Source: Arthrobacter globiformis NBRC 12137
Lineage (GTDB): Bacteria > Actinomycetota > Actinomycetes > Actinomycetales > Micrococcaceae
DNA length: 64,000 bases
Assembly (NCBI RefSeq): GCF_000238915.1
Contig: NZ_BAEG01000078.1
Coordinates: 1 to 64,000, forward strand
Reading direction: 5' to 3'
Shown here: piece after piece, positions 17,052 through 25,612 of the stretch
Layout: the number at the start of each line of letters is the position of its first letter
Numbering within the stretch: the stretch's first letter is position 1
Position numbers and translations under genes: made by a program
Notes under the pieces: generated by a model
What the model was told of the DNA's origin: nothing
What the model saw: only the letters and a program-made list of their open reading frames with translations
Database searches by the model: none

Positions 17052-17942
17052 TTACTCCCGCAGCGCGCGCGTGAGCTCTGCCCGGGCGAGCAGTTCCTCA
17101 TCGGAGGGGTACGCCACTTCTTCGAACACCAGGGGATGCGGCGCGGCCAGCACAGAACGCGCGTCCCGCTTCCGTGCCAGCAGGCGCTCGTGCAGCCACT
17201 CCGGAGGCTCCTGCCCCTCCCCCACGTACAGCGCCGAGCCCACCAGGGCGCGCACCATGTTGTGGCAGAAGGCGTCGGCCTGGACGGTGGCAACAATGAC
17301 GCCGTCCGGCCCGCGGGAAAACTCGAACCGCTGCAGCTCGCGGACGGTAGTGGAACCTTCCCGTGGCTTGCAGAAGGACAGGAAGTTGTGCAGGCCAAGC
17401 AGCTTCGCGGCGCCTTCGTTCAGCAGGTCCACGTCCAGGGTCGTCTTATGCCACAGTGTGTCGTACCGGCCGAGCGGATCCCACTTCTCAGGACCGTCCC
17501 CGATCCGGTAGCTGTAGCGGCGCCAGAGCGCGGAGAAACGGGCATCGAAGCCTTCAGGGGCAATCGCCGCGTGGTGCACCACAATGGAGCCGGTCTGGTC
17601 CCCCAGCCCGCGGCTGAGCGTGCCCCGCAGGCGGCGCAGAAGGGCGACGGCGGGATCGACGGCGGCACCTCGGCTCAGTCCCAGCCACTCGGCTTCCGTC
17701 AGGTCGAGGTGGACCACTTGGCCGCGGGCATGCACACCGGCGTCGGTGCGCCCGGCGACCGTGACGCGCACCGGGCGGCGGATCAGCAGCTCCAAGGCAC
17801 CTTCCAAGACACCCTGAACGGTCCGCAGACCTGGCTGCACTGCCCACCCGCTGAACGGACCGCCGTCGTAGGCCAAATCGAGCCGGATACGCAAAAACCC
17901 GCCGCCCCCCAAAACGGGGGCCGCGGGTTTTTGGTGGTTCAT
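17052..17942 (-). CDS. truA: tRNA pseudouridine synthase A
   Basis: Modifies U38-40 in tRNA anticodon arms. 296 aa from ATG 17942; TTG 17894 (starting at RIRLDLAYDGG) is an alternative, since the first 16 codons are encoded by the rplQ terminator hairpin. Motifs: AYDGGPFSGWA near the N-terminus, the catalytic-Asp loop VAGRTDAGVHARGQV, and the C-terminal CHNMVRALVG. It follows rplQ, the usual actinobacterial position at the end of the alpha operon. Confidence 0.93.
   Translation of the reverse strand: MNHQKPAAPVLGGGGFLRIRLDLAYDGGPFSGWAVQPGLRTVQGVLEGALELLIRRPVRVTVAGRTDAGVHARGQVVHLDLTEAEWLGLSRGAAVDPAVALLRRLRGTLSRGLGDQTGSIVVHHAAIAPEGFDARFSALWRRYSYRIGDGPEKWDPLGRYDTLWHKTTLDVDLLNEGAAKLLGLHNFLSFCKPREGSTTVRELQRFEFSRGPDGVIVATVQADAFCHNMVRALVGSALYVGEGQEPPEWLHERLLARKRDARSVLAAPHPLVFEEVAYPSDEELLARAELTRALRE
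17892..17933 (-). terminator. Intrinsic terminator after rplQ, overlapping truA 5' end
   Basis: On the - strand AAAAACCCGCGGCCCCC pairs with GGGGGGCGGCGGGTTTTT around GTTTT, a long GC stem ending in a T-run. It lies inside the annotated truA N-terminus, implying partial termination or a downstream truA start. Confidence 0.7.
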
Positions 17943-17973
17943 AGACTCAAGTCTATGCGAAGGATTTAGCGAA

Positions 17974-18558
17974 TTACTTCGCGTCCTTGGCCTCGTCGGC
18001 AGCAGCCTCGTCAGCGGCAGCTTCCTCGGCCGGAGCCTCTTCAGCAGCAGCTTCTTCAGCCGGAGCTTCCTCAGCGGCCGGGGCCTCTTCGGTTGCAGCC
18101 TCGGTCTCAACGACCTCTGCCTCGGGTGCTTCCTCTGCGGCCGGAGCAGCAGCGGCAGCGGCCTGGGTAGCCTCGGCTACAACAGCCTGCTTGGCGGAAA
18201 CCGGCTCAAGAACCAGCTCGATGACAGCCATGGGAGCGTTGTCGCCCTTGCGGTTGCCGATCTTGGTGATGCGGGTGTAGCCGCCGTTGCGGTTCTCCAC
18301 AGCCTGCGCGATGTCGGTGAACAGCTCGTGGACGACGCCCTTGTTGCTGATCAGGCCGAGAACGCGGCGGCGGGAAGCGAGGTCGCCGCGCTTGGCGAAG
18401 GTGACCAGGCGTTCTGCGTACGGCTTCAGGCGCTTGGCCTTGGTGACCGTGGTGGTGATCCGCTTGTGCTCGAACAGTGCGGAAGCCAGGTTCGCGAGCA
18501 TCAGACGCTCGTGAGCCGGGCCGCCTCCGAGGCGCGGACCCTTAGTGGGGGTAGGCAT
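17974..18558 (-). CDS. rplQ: 50S ribosomal protein L17
   Basis: 194 aa. Residues 1-120 are typical L17 ([21 protein letters not shown], then [18 protein letters not shown]). The remaining ~65 residues are an acidic Ala/Glu-rich tail (repeats of [10 protein letters not shown]), far beyond the ~120 aa core. Last gene of the alpha operon, 78 nt after rpoA. Confidence 0.96.
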   Translation of the reverse strand: MPTPTKGPRLGGGPAHERLMLANLASALFEHKRITTTVTKAKRLKPYAERLVTFAKRGDLASRRRVLGLISNKGVVHELFTDIAQAVENRNGGYTRITKIGNRKGDNAPMAVIELVLEPVSAKQAVVAEATQAAAAAAPAAEEAPEAEVVETEAATEEAPAAEEAPAEEAAAEEAPAEEAAADEAAADEAKDAK

Positions 18559-18636
18559 AATTGTTTCTCCTCATATGGAAGCCGGGAGGCTGCGCACAAC
18601 GCGGTGCTGGCCAGCCCCTCGGCCAAGATCTGCTTG

Positions 18637-19647
18637 TTAGAGCTCGTCGTCGCTGAACGCGGCGTCGTCCTCTTCGATGGCTGCGGCGCGGGCAGCAAGG
18701 TCGAAACCGGGAGGCGAGTCCTTCAGGGACAGACCCAGTTCAACCAGCTTTGCCTTGACCTCATCGATGGACTTCGCGCCGAAGTTGCGGATGTCCATCA
18801 GGTCAGCCTCGGAGCGGGCAACGAGTTCACCCACGGTGTGGATGCCCTCACGCTTGAGGCAGTTGTAGGAACGGACGGTGAGGTCCAGATCCTCGATCGG
18901 CAGAGCCATGTCTGCTGCCAGGGCAGCATCCGTCGGCGACGGGCCAATCTCGATACCCTCAGCTGCGGTGTTCAGCTCGCGGGCCAGACCGAACAGTTCC
19001 ACCAGGGTTGTGCCGGCGGAAGCAACGGCATCGCGCGGGGCGATGGCCTGCTTGGTCTCGACGTCGACAATGAGCTTGTCGAAGTCGGTGCGCTGCTCAA
19101 CACGGGTAGCTTCCACGCGGAAAGTAACCTTCAGCACCGGCGAGTAGATGGAGTCAACCGGAATGCGGCCGATCTCTGCGTCGCCGGACTTGTTCTGAGC
19201 TGCCGAAACGTAGCCGCGGCCGCGCTCGATGGTCAGCTCGAGTTCGAACTTGCCCTTCGAGTTCAGCGTGGCAATGTGCAGATCCGGGTTGTGGAACTCG
19301 ACGCCGGCCGGCGGAGCGATGTCCGCGGCGGTGACGACTCCGGGGCCCTGCTTGCGCAGGTAAGCAACAACCGGCTCGTCGTGCTCGGAAGACACGGACA
19401 GGTTCTTGATGTTGAGGATGATCTCGGTGACATCTTCCTTGACACCCGGAACCGTCGTGAACTCGTGCAGCACACCATCGATCCGGATGCTGGTTACAGC
19501 GGCACCGGGGATGGAGGAGAGCAAGGTACGGCGGAGGGAGTTTCCGAGGGTGTAACCGAAGCCCGGCTCCAGCGGTTCAATGATGAACCGGGAGCGGTTT
19601 TCGGAGACGACCTCTTCGGAGAGGGTGGGGCGCTGTGCAATGAGCAC
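18637..19647 (-). CDS. rpoA: RNA polymerase alpha subunit
   Basis: 336 aa, GTG start. The N-terminal dimerization domain ([25 protein letters not shown]) and the C-terminal DNA/activator-binding domain ([22 protein letters not shown]) are both intact. Upstream lie a 15-bp hairpin and a TCATATAGCGG element also found before rpoB, so rpoA-rplQ may have its own promoter in addition to operon readthrough. Confidence 0.97.
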   Translation of the reverse strand: MLIAQRPTLSEEVVSENRSRFIIEPLEPGFGYTLGNSLRRTLLSSIPGAAVTSIRIDGVLHEFTTVPGVKEDVTEIILNIKNLSVSSEHDEPVVAYLRKQGPGVVTAADIAPPAGVEFHNPDLHIATLNSKGKFELELTIERGRGYVSAAQNKSGDAEIGRIPVDSIYSPVLKVTFRVEATRVEQRTDFDKLIVDVETKQAIAPRDAVASAGTTLVELFGLARELNTAAEGIEIGPSPTDAALAADMALPIEDLDLTVRSYNCLKREGIHTVGELVARSEADLMDIRNFGAKSIDEVKAKLVELGLSLKDSPPGFDLAARAAAIEEDDAAFSDDEL

Positions 19648-19670
19648 TTAGGTTTCCTTTCGGCGAGCAT

Positions 19671-19681
19671 CCGCTATATGA
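19671..19681 (-). promoter_or_regulatory. TCATATAGCGG element upstream of rpoA
   Basis: This 11-nt sequence lies 24 nt before the rpoA start and recurs exactly twice upstream of rpoB. It contains a -10-like CATATA but no clear -35 is seen at normal spacing. It may be a promoter or regulator site shared by RNA polymerase genes. Confidence 0.45.
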
Positions 19682-19727
19682 CGCAACACAGGTGGTGGAA
19701 AATCGGTCTGAGGACTTAACGCGGCGG

Positions 19728-19760
19728 GCTTGCCCGGACCCGAAACGGGTCCGGGCAAGC
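19728..19760 (-). other. 15-bp perfect hairpin between rpsK and rpoA
   Basis: GCTTGCCCGGACCCG, a 3-nt loop, and its exact reverse complement. Very stable and without a T-run; an mRNA processing or stability element, or a Rho-assisted terminator, separating rpsK from rpoA. Confidence 0.7.
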
Positions 19761-19778
19761 TCCGGCTGCGGAAAGTAC

Positions 19779-20180
19779 TTAGACGCGGCGGCGCTTCGGC
19801 GGACGGCAGCCGTTGTGCGCGGCGGGGGTGACGTCCTGGATGGAGCCAACCTCAAGGCCAGCAGCCTGCAGCGAACGGATGGCGGTTTCGCGTCCGGAAC
19901 CCGGTCCCTTGACGAACACGTCAACCTTCTTCAGGCCGTGCTCCTGTGCACGCTTGGCGGCGGCTTCGGCAGCCATCTGCGCAGCGAACGGGGTGGACTT
20001 ACGCGAGCCCTTGAATCCAACCTCACCGGCGGAAGCCCAGGAGATTACAGCACCGGTCGGGTCCGTGATGGACACGATGGTGTTGTTGAACGTGCTCTTG
20101 ATGTGCGCCTGGCCAAGCGCGATATTCTTCTTGTCCTTCTTACGCGGCTTGCGAACCGCGCCACGAGTCTTCGGGGGCAT
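19779..20180 (-). CDS. rpsK: 30S ribosomal protein S11
   Basis: 133 aa, full length. Ends with the conserved [17 protein letters not shown]; the core has [20 protein letters not shown]. It lies between rpsM and rpoA in standard order and forms part of the platform and Shine-Dalgarno site of the small subunit. Confidence 0.97.
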   Translation of the reverse strand: MPPKTRGAVRKPRKKDKKNIALGQAHIKSTFNNTIVSITDPTGAVISWASAGEVGFKGSRKSTPFAAQMAAEAAAKRAQEHGLKKVDVFVKGPGSGRETAIRSLQAAGLEVGSIQDVTPAAHNGCRPPKRRRV

Positions 20181-20224
20181 TTCTTCTCCTACAGAAAGTT
20201 ATTTGGGGGAAGGCCGTGCTGATC

Positions 20225-20250
20225 CCGCATTTGCCGTCAGGCAAATGCGG
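20225..20250 (-). other. 11-bp perfect hairpin just after rpsM
   Basis: CCGCATTTGCC, a 4-nt loop, GGCAAATGCGG, beginning one base beyond the rpsM stop. No T-run; probable mRNA stability or processing element within the operon. Confidence 0.65.
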
Positions 20251-20251
20251 T

Positions 20252-20626
20252 TTAGCGGGCCTTCTTCTTGCCGGCGACGGTACGCTTCGGGCCCTTGCGG
20301 GTACGAGCGTTGGTCTTCGTACGCTGACCGCGTACGGGCAGGCCCTTGCGGTGACGCAGGCCTTCGTAGCTGCCGATTTCAACCTTGCGGCGGATATCTG
20401 CTGCCACTTCGCGGCGAAGGTCACCCTCAACCTTGTAGTTGCCTTCAATGTAGTCACGCAGCTCTACCAGCTGCGCATCCGTCAGGTCCTTGACCCGAAC
20501 GTCAGCGCTGATGCCGGTGGCAGCCAGGGTTTCGTGTGCACGGGTCTTGCCCACGCCGTAGATGTAAGTAAGCGCAATTTCCAGCCGCTTTTCGCGGGGA
20601 ATGTCTACGCCAGCGAGACGAGCCAT
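20252..20626 (-). CDS. rpsM: 30S ribosomal protein S13
   Basis: 124 aa from ATG 20626 ([20 protein letters not shown]); upstream in-frame codons do not match S13. It has the helix-two-turn-helix region ([14 protein letters not shown]) and the basic C-terminus [18 protein letters not shown]. It contacts tRNA in the small-subunit head. Confidence 0.97.
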   Translation of the reverse strand: MARLAGVDIPREKRLEIALTYIYGVGKTRAHETLAATGISADVRVKDLTDAQLVELRDYIEGNYKVEGDLRREVAADIRRKVEIGSYEGLRHRKGLPVRGQRTKTNARTRKGPKRTVAGKKKAR

Positions 20627-20798
20627 AGTGGCGGTACTCCTTGAATAAACCGGAGGTCGTAGGCAGTACACCCGCACTTTCAGTGCGGCCCCAGCCTCCG
20701 ACCGGGGGTTAGCTGTCCGGGCCCATACGTCCCAGTTCAGCTTGTGCTGCCTTTATTTACTTGCGTGGGTTAGCAACCCAGGGATTCCCTGACGGGAA

Positions 20799-20912
20799 TT
20801 AGCCCTGGCGCTGCTTGTGGCGCGGGTTCTCGCAGATCACCATGACCCGGCCGTTACGGCGGATCACTTTGCACTTTTCGCAGATCTGCTTGACGCTCGG
20901 CTTGACCTTCAT
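20799..20912 (-). CDS. rpmJ: 50S ribosomal protein L36
   Basis: 37 aa: [20 protein letters not shown] then [17 protein letters not shown]. It has the zinc-binding C-x2-C, C and H pattern (CEKC, CENPRH) of the zinc-containing L36 form. It sits between infA and rpsM, its usual place. Confidence 0.97.
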   Translation of the reverse strand: MKVKPSVKQICEKCKVIRRNGRVMVICENPRHKQRQG

Positions 20913-20982
20913 GGCGTTCCTTTGCGTGATAGCAGTTGGGCCGATGGAGCGGCCTTAGGCAAATGCCTTGGCCGCCCAACGT

Positions 20983-21204
20983 TTACTTGTAGCGGTAGAC
21001 GATACGACCACGTGTCAGGTCGTAAGGGCTCAGCTCCACCACTACGCGGTCCTCAGGGAGAATCCTGATGTAGTGCTGGCGCATCTTTCCAGAGATGTGT
21101 GCCAGGACGACGTGCTTATTGGTGAGCTCAACACGAAACATCGCGTTGGGCAGCGCCTCAGTCACTACGCCCTCGATCTCAATGACCCCGTCCTTCTTGG
21201 CCAT
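20983..21204 (-). CDS. infA: Translation initiation factor IF-1
   Basis: 73 aa from ATG 21204 ([20 protein letters not shown]). Single OB-fold S1-like domain; [19 protein letters not shown] and the end GRIVYRYK are canonical. First gene of the infA-rpmJ-rpsM-rpsK-rpoA-rplQ run; a 169-nt gap separates it from the upstream peptidase gene. Confidence 0.97.
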   Translation of the reverse strand: MAKKDGVIEIEGVVTEALPNAMFRVELTNKHVVLAHISGKMRQHYIRILPEDRVVVELSPYDLTRGRIVYRYK

Positions 21205-21373
21205 ATCCTCCGCTAACTGTTGTTTGCCACAGACCTCCGGCTGGCGCCGGGCATGACTGCGGACGTTTTTGATTTGATTGATCGTCACCCTCCGGCCGCA
21301 AATGGGCGTGGCAGGGCAGACAACCAACATGCAACTCTACGGCATTAGGACCGGAAAGTTAAATCCAGCTATG

Positions 21374-22471
21374 TTAGCGCACATTGCCCGGGTATGCACC
21401 AAATTCGCCCGCAGGAGTTGTCACCGCCTGGGCGCTGCTGACCCCGTCCAGGATGGCCAAACGTACGACGTCGGCTGCCGCGCTCTGGAGCCTCATGAGA
21501 CTTATCTGCCGGGCAGTTTCCGTACTCCTGTCCAGCTCCTGGCTGCCGGTGGCGAGGCAGAACACGGTGTCCCCGTCGGCCAGGGTGTGGCTCGGATTCA
21601 GCGCCCGCGCCAGCCCCGCGTGGGCGGCGGATGCGGTCCGTTTGCACTCGGCCACATCCAGCACCGCATTCGTGGCGACGACCACGAGGGTGGTGTTGAG
21701 CGACCGCTGATTGAGCTTGGGGCCACGACCGCCGGGTTCCCTAACCGAGCTTGCGAGGTTAGGGGGCGGGTGGGGAGCGTAATCACCGTGCGCGGTTTCG
21801 ACAGGCGCGGTTTCGACAGGCTTGGTTTCGACAGGCTCGGTTTCGACAGGCTCAACCACCGGAGTGAACGGCAGGCCCAGCGCGTTCACCACAGCCAGGG
21901 CACCGACCACCACGCCGTTCTCCAGGGTGAGCGACGCTGTGCCCACTCCCCCTTTGTATGTCCCGCGTCCGATGACCGCGCCGGTGCCGGCCCCCACGTT
22001 GCCGCGTTCGACGTCGTGCCCGTCCGTCTGCGCTCCCGCAACTGCAGTCGCCGCGTAGCCCATGGCCTCATCCGGGCGGGCACTGAAGTTGCCGCCGCGG
22101 CCGAGGTCGAAGATGGCTGCCGCCGGAACGATCGGCACCACCCCTCCCGTTACGGCGAAGCCGCGGCCCTGCTCCTCGCACCACCGCTGGGCGCCATGTG
22201 CAGCAACCAGGCCGTAGGCGCTGCCGCCGGTGAGCACCACGGCGTCCACGGTGCGGACCAGGGTGGTGGGGTCCAGCGCATCCGTCTCGTGGGTGCCGGG
22301 TCCTCCCCCGCGGACGTCCACCGAACCTACTGTCCCCACAGGGGGCAGGACCACTGTCACCCCGCTCAACCACCCGCCGTCGGACTTTTGCTGGTGCCCC
22401 ACACGCACGCCAGGCACATCGGTGATCTTTCCCTGTGCGCCGGCTCCATCACTCGCTCCCATGGCTCCCAT
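21374..22471 (-). CDS. P1 family (S58, DmpA-like) peptidase with in-frame REP insertion
   Basis: 365 aa from ATG 22471 (ATG 22462 also possible). Autoprocessing N-terminal-nucleophile hydrolase family: ITDVPGVRVGHQ, LTGGSAYGL, NVGAGTGAVIGRG, and SLNTTLVVVATNAVL around the expected nucleophile (Asn-Thr-Thr). Between residues ~203 and ~253 is a foreign-looking stretch (EPVETEPVETKPVETAPVET, then PPPNLASSVREPGG) encoded by REP-like repeats and a palindrome. The frame is maintained, so the protein may still be made; the substrate is unknown. Confidence 0.85.
   Translation of the reverse strand: MGAMGASDGAGAQGKITDVPGVRVGHQQKSDGGWLSGVTVVLPPVGTVGSVDVRGGGPGTHETDALDPTTLVRTVDAVVLTGGSAYGLVAAHGAQRWCEEQGRGFAVTGGVVPIVPAAAIFDLGRGGNFSARPDEAMGYAATAVAGAQTDGHDVERGNVGAGTGAVIGRGTYKGGVGTASLTLENGVVVGALAVVNALGLPFTPVVEPVETEPVETKPVETAPVETAHGDYAPHPPPNLASSVREPGGRGPKLNQRSLNTTLVVVATNAVLDVAECKRTASAAHAGLARALNPSHTLADGDTVFCLATGSQELDRSTETARQISLMRLQSAAADVVRLAILDGVSSAQAVTTPAGEFGAYPGNVR
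21739..21764. repeat. REP-like palindrome inside peptidase gene
   Basis: CCCTAACC, a 10-nt centre (GAGCTTGCGA) and GGTTAGGG form an inverted repeat of the kind seen in dispersed extragenic palindromes of high-GC genomes. Together with the adjacent 15-bp repeats it accounts for the low-complexity insert. Confidence 0.65.
21794..21862. repeat. Four tandem 15-bp GGTTTCGACAGGCNN repeats
   Basis: Units at 21794, 21809, 21824 and 21839, identical except for the last two bases, followed by AACCACCGG. The reverse strand reads GAGCCTGTCGAAACC, a typical REP core. Because the unit is 15 bp it encodes an in-frame pentapeptide (EPVET type) four times. Confidence 0.9.
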
Positions 22472-22513
22472 TCTGCCCCGGGAGCTGACATGGCGACGCA
22501 GATAGTTGCCCGT

Positions 22514-22571
22514 GACGCGCAAAATCCCTGGCGACACTGGGATTCCGGTGTCGCCAGGGATTTTGCGCGTC
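22514..22571. terminator. 24-bp perfect inverted repeat between map and peptidase gene
   Basis: Arms 22514-22537 and 22548-22571 are exact reverse complements around a 10-nt loop. The inner CCCTGGCGACAC stem followed by ATTTT could work as a terminator on either strand; for map on the - strand it is correctly placed. Confidence 0.7.
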
Positions 22572-22591
22572 GCCCAGCTAAATGTGTGTCC

Positions 22592-23419
22592 TCAGGGAAT
22601 CGGGACCGGCACCACGCCAAGGGGCACGAGCCTGGCCGCGCCGCCGTCGGGCGCCGAGAGCACCCAGATGCCCTTCTCGTGGACTGCCACGGAGTGCTCC
22701 CACTGGCACGAACGCTGACCGTCGGTGGTGACCACGGTCCAGTCATCCTCCAGCACAGCCGTCTCGATGCCGCCACGCACCAGCATCGGTTCGATGGCCA
22801 GGCACAGGCCGGGCCGGATCTTCGGGCCGCGGTGGCTGGTGCGGTAGTTCAGCACGTCGGGGGCCATGTGCATCTCGGAGCCGATGCCGTGGCCCACGTA
22901 GTCCTCGAGGATGCCCAGGGGCTTGCCCGGCACCGAGGAAACATAGTCATCAATGGCCGCGCCGACATCGCCTACGAACTTGCCCTTCGCCAGGGCGGCG
23001 ATGCCATGCCACAGGGCCGTCTCGGTGACGTCGGAGAGGCGCTGGTCTTCCGGGTCCGGTGTTCCCACGATGACTGTCCGCGCGGAGTCGGAGTGCCACC
23101 CGTTGACGATTGCGCCGCCGTCGATCGAGATGATGTCCCCGTCCTGCAGGACCTTGTCGCCCGGGATGCCGTGGACCACTTCCTCATTGACCGACGTGCA
23201 GATCGTGGCCGGGAACCCGTGGTAGCCCAGGAAGTTGGACTTGGCGCCAGCCTCGAGCAGCACCGCAGCGAAGACCTCGTCCAGTTGCCGGGTGGTGACA
23301 CCCGGCGCTGCTGCGGCAACGGCTGCGTCGAGGGCGCGGCTCAGGACGAGCCCGGCCTCGTGCATGGTGCGCATCTGGGCATTGGTCTTGTATTCAATCC
23401 GTGGCTGGCCGAATGCCAT
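22592..23419 (-). CDS. map: Methionine aminopeptidase, type I
   Basis: 275 aa. Removes N-terminal Met from nascent proteins. The metal-binding set is visible: the two Asp in ISIDGGAIVNGWHSDSART, GHGIGSEMH, IEPML and the final Glu in WEHSVAVHEKG. The start MAFGQPRIEYKTNAQM is typical of actinobacterial MetAP. It follows adk after a terminator, so it probably has its own promoter. Confidence 0.96.
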   Translation of the reverse strand: MAFGQPRIEYKTNAQMRTMHEAGLVLSRALDAAVAAAAPGVTTRQLDEVFAAVLLEAGAKSNFLGYHGFPATICTSVNEEVVHGIPGDKVLQDGDIISIDGGAIVNGWHSDSARTVIVGTPDPEDQRLSDVTETALWHGIAALAKGKFVGDVGAAIDDYVSSVPGKPLGILEDYVGHGIGSEMHMAPDVLNYRTSHRGPKIRPGLCLAIEPMLVRGGIETAVLEDDWTVVTTDGQRSCQWEHSVAVHEKGIWVLSAPDGGAARLVPLGVVPVPIP

Positions 23420-23473
23420 CAGCGGTGTTTCCTCTCAATGTGCCTCGGCCCGACTGGTAGCGGCCCCAGGGCT

Positions 23474-23513
23474 AAAAGCCGGAGGCCCCTCCCCATGGTC
23501 CGGGAGGAGCCTC
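23474..23513 (-). terminator. Intrinsic terminator between adk and map
   Basis: On the - strand GAGGCTCCTCCC pairs with GGGAGGGGCCTC (one wobble) around an 8-nt loop, followed by CGGCTTTT. It closes the secY-adk transcript. Confidence 0.65.
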
Positions 23514-23531
23514 GCAGCGTTGGAACTGGTA

Positions 23532-24110
23532 TCAGGCGGCCTGCGCCTCTTTGATGGCCTGCATGACGCGGTCGGTAACCTCGTCGATCTGGCCGATGCC
23601 GTCCACCTGGGTCAGGATGCCGCGTTCGGCATACTTGGCCACAACAGCCTCGGTCTGCTCGTGGTAGAGGTCCAGCCGGTGGCGGATGACGGCTTCGTTG
23701 TCGTCGCTGCGTCCGGTTTCCTTCGCGCGGCCCAGCAGGCGGGACACGAGCTCCTCGTCGTCAGCCGTGAGCTGCAGGACCACGTCGAGCTTCTGGTCGC
23801 CGTCGGCCAGGATCTGGTCCAGGTAGTCAACCTGCGCGGTGGTACGGGGGTAGCCATCCAGCAGGAAGCCGTCCTCGACGTCGCCTTCGCTGAGACGGTC
23901 GCGGACCATCTTGTTGGTCACGCTGTCCGGGACGAAGTCCCCGTTGTCCATGTACTTCTTGGCCTCAACGCCGAGCGGCGTCTCGCCCTTCACATTGGCG
24001 CGGAAGATGTCGCCGGTGGAGATCGCAACGACGCCGAGGCGTTCTGAAATGCGTTCCGCCTGCGTGCCCTTGCCCGAACCCGGTGGTCCGATAATCAACA
24101 TTCTGGTCAT
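23532..24110 (-). CDS. adk: Adenylate kinase
   Basis: 192 aa. Interconverts ATP, AMP and ADP. P-loop GPPGSGKGTQ at residues 7-16, AMP-binding TGDIFRANV, and DGYPRTTAQ. The LID region (LGRAKETGRSDDNEAVIRHRL) is the short form without the zinc or long insert, common in actinobacteria. ATG overlaps the secY stop by 4 nt. Confidence 0.97.
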   Translation of the reverse strand: MTRMLIIGPPGSGKGTQAERISERLGVVAISTGDIFRANVKGETPLGVEAKKYMDNGDFVPDSVTNKMVRDRLSEGDVEDGFLLDGYPRTTAQVDYLDQILADGDQKLDVVLQLTADDEELVSRLLGRAKETGRSDDNEAVIRHRLDLYHEQTEAVVAKYAERGILTQVDGIGQIDEVTDRVMQAIKEAQAA

Positions 24111-25417
24111 CGCAATAGCCCTTCGTAGTGACGCTGCTGTAGCTGCGCGTCAATTTGCTTGACGGTTTCCAGGCCAACGCCCACCATGATCAGGATCGAG
24201 GTGCCACCGAACGGGAAGTTCTGGTTTGCGTTGATCAGCACGAGCGCCACCAGCGGTATCAGTGCCACGAAGCCGAGGTAGATGGCTCCGGGCAGCGTGA
24301 TGCGCGACAGGACGTACTGCAGGTAATCCGCGGTCGGCTTGCCGGCACGGATACCCGGAATGAAGCCGCCGTATTTCTTCATGTTGTCGCTGACCTCTTC
24401 AGGGTTGAAGGTGATCGCGACATAGAAGTAGGTAAAGAAAACGATCATGGCGAAGTACAGCGCCATGTAGATGGGGTGGTCCCCGCGGGTGAGGTTGTTG
24501 TTGATCCACTCAACCCACGGCTGGATCGGTTCCCCGGCCTTCGGCTGGTTGAACTGCGAGATCAGCGCCGGAAGGTAGAGCATCGAGGAGGCGAAGATGA
24601 CGGGAATGACGCCGGCCATGTTCACCTTGATGGGAATGTAGGTGCTGGTGCCGCCCACGGTGCGGCGGCCGATCATCCGCTTGGCGTACTGCACCGGGAT
24701 CCGGCGCTGGGACTGCTCCACAAAGACCACCAGGGCAACCGTCAGCAGGCCGATGGCCAGCACAATGAAGAACGTGCCCGGACCCTGCGCGGACCAGATG
24801 GCGCCCAGCGAGGTGGGGAAGCCGGCAGCGATGGCCGTGAAGATCAGCAACGACATGCCGTTGCCGACGCCCTTCTCGGTCACGAGCTCACCCATCCACA
24901 TGATGAGGCCGGTGCCGGCCGTCAGCGTGATGATGATGAGGATCGTGGTGATGACGCCCTGGTCCGGGATGATGGGCAGGTTGCAGCCGGGCAGCAACTG
25001 GCCGGAGCGCGCCAGCGACACCAGCGTCGTGGCGTTCAGCAGCCCAAGGGCGATCGTCAGGTACCGCGTGTACTGCGTCAGCTTGGACTGCCCGGAGGCG
25101 CCCTCTTCATACAGCTGCTGGAAGCGCGGGATGACCACGCGCAGCAGCTGCACAATGATGCTCGCCGTGATGTACGGCATGATGCCCAGGGCGAAGATGG
25201 AGACCTGCAGCAATGCACCGCCGCTGAAAAGATTGACGAGCTGGTAGATCCCGCCCTGGGTCTGCCCGTTCGACAAGCATTGCTGGACATTCTGGTAGCT
25301 CACACCGGGCGAGGGGATAAAGGCTCCCAAGCGGAAGATTGTGATGATTCCCAGCGTGAACAACAACTTGCGTCGCAGATCAGGCGTTCGAAACGCCCGG
25401 CCGAATGCGCTTAGCAA
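24107..25417 (-). CDS. secY: Preprotein translocase channel subunit SecY
   Basis: 436 aa with ten predicted membrane helices. The start is TTG 25417 behind a strong GAGGAGGA site. Opening LSAFGRAFRTPDLRRKLLFT and IIVQLLRVVIPRFQQLYEEG are typical. It forms the Sec channel with SecE (58713-58997). An intrinsic terminator separates it from rplO, so secY-adk is likely transcribed from its own promoter within 25418-25530. Confidence 0.97.
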   Translation of the reverse strand: MLSAFGRAFRTPDLRRKLLFTLGIITIFRLGAFIPSPGVSYQNVQQCLSNGQTQGGIYQLVNLFSGGALLQVSIFALGIMPYITASIIVQLLRVVIPRFQQLYEEGASGQSKLTQYTRYLTIALGLLNATTLVSLARSGQLLPGCNLPIIPDQGVITTILIIITLTAGTGLIMWMGELVTEKGVGNGMSLLIFTAIAAGFPTSLGAIWSAQGPGTFFIVLAIGLLTVALVVFVEQSQRRIPVQYAKRMIGRRTVGGTSTYIPIKVNMAGVIPVIFASSMLYLPALISQFNQPKAGEPIQPWVEWINNNLTRGDHPIYMALYFAMIVFFTYFYVAITFNPEEVSDNMKKYGGFIPGIRAGKPTADYLQYVLSRITLPGAIYLGFVALIPLVALVLINANQNFPFGGTSILIMVGVGLETVKQIDAQLQQRHYEGLLR

Positions 25418-25526
25418 GCGTCCTCCTCAGTAGTTAATAAGTCTCGAGATGCAGGTCTATAAACCCAACAACCGAGTCTAACCGGTGTTTGCGGCATGCG
25501 AACAATCCGGAAGACCCAATGGGTAT

Positions 25527-25571
25527 GAAAAAACTCCCGGCACAGGGGCCTCGGCCCCCGTGCCGGGAGTT
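25527..25571 (-). terminator. Strong intrinsic terminator between rplO and secY
   Basis: On the - strand AACTCCCGGCAC pairs perfectly with GTGCCGGGAGTT, with a nested GGGGCC/GGCCCC stem, followed by TTTTTT. It ends the spc operon before secY. Confidence 0.85.
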
Positions 25572-25612
25572 TGTGCAGCGGGCTAGCGCCCACCGGCTCC
25601 GGGAAGAATCCC

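Noticed and set aside
21794..21862. 15-bp tandem repeats as a short CRISPR-like array
   Set aside because: Units are contiguous without spacers and are translated in frame.
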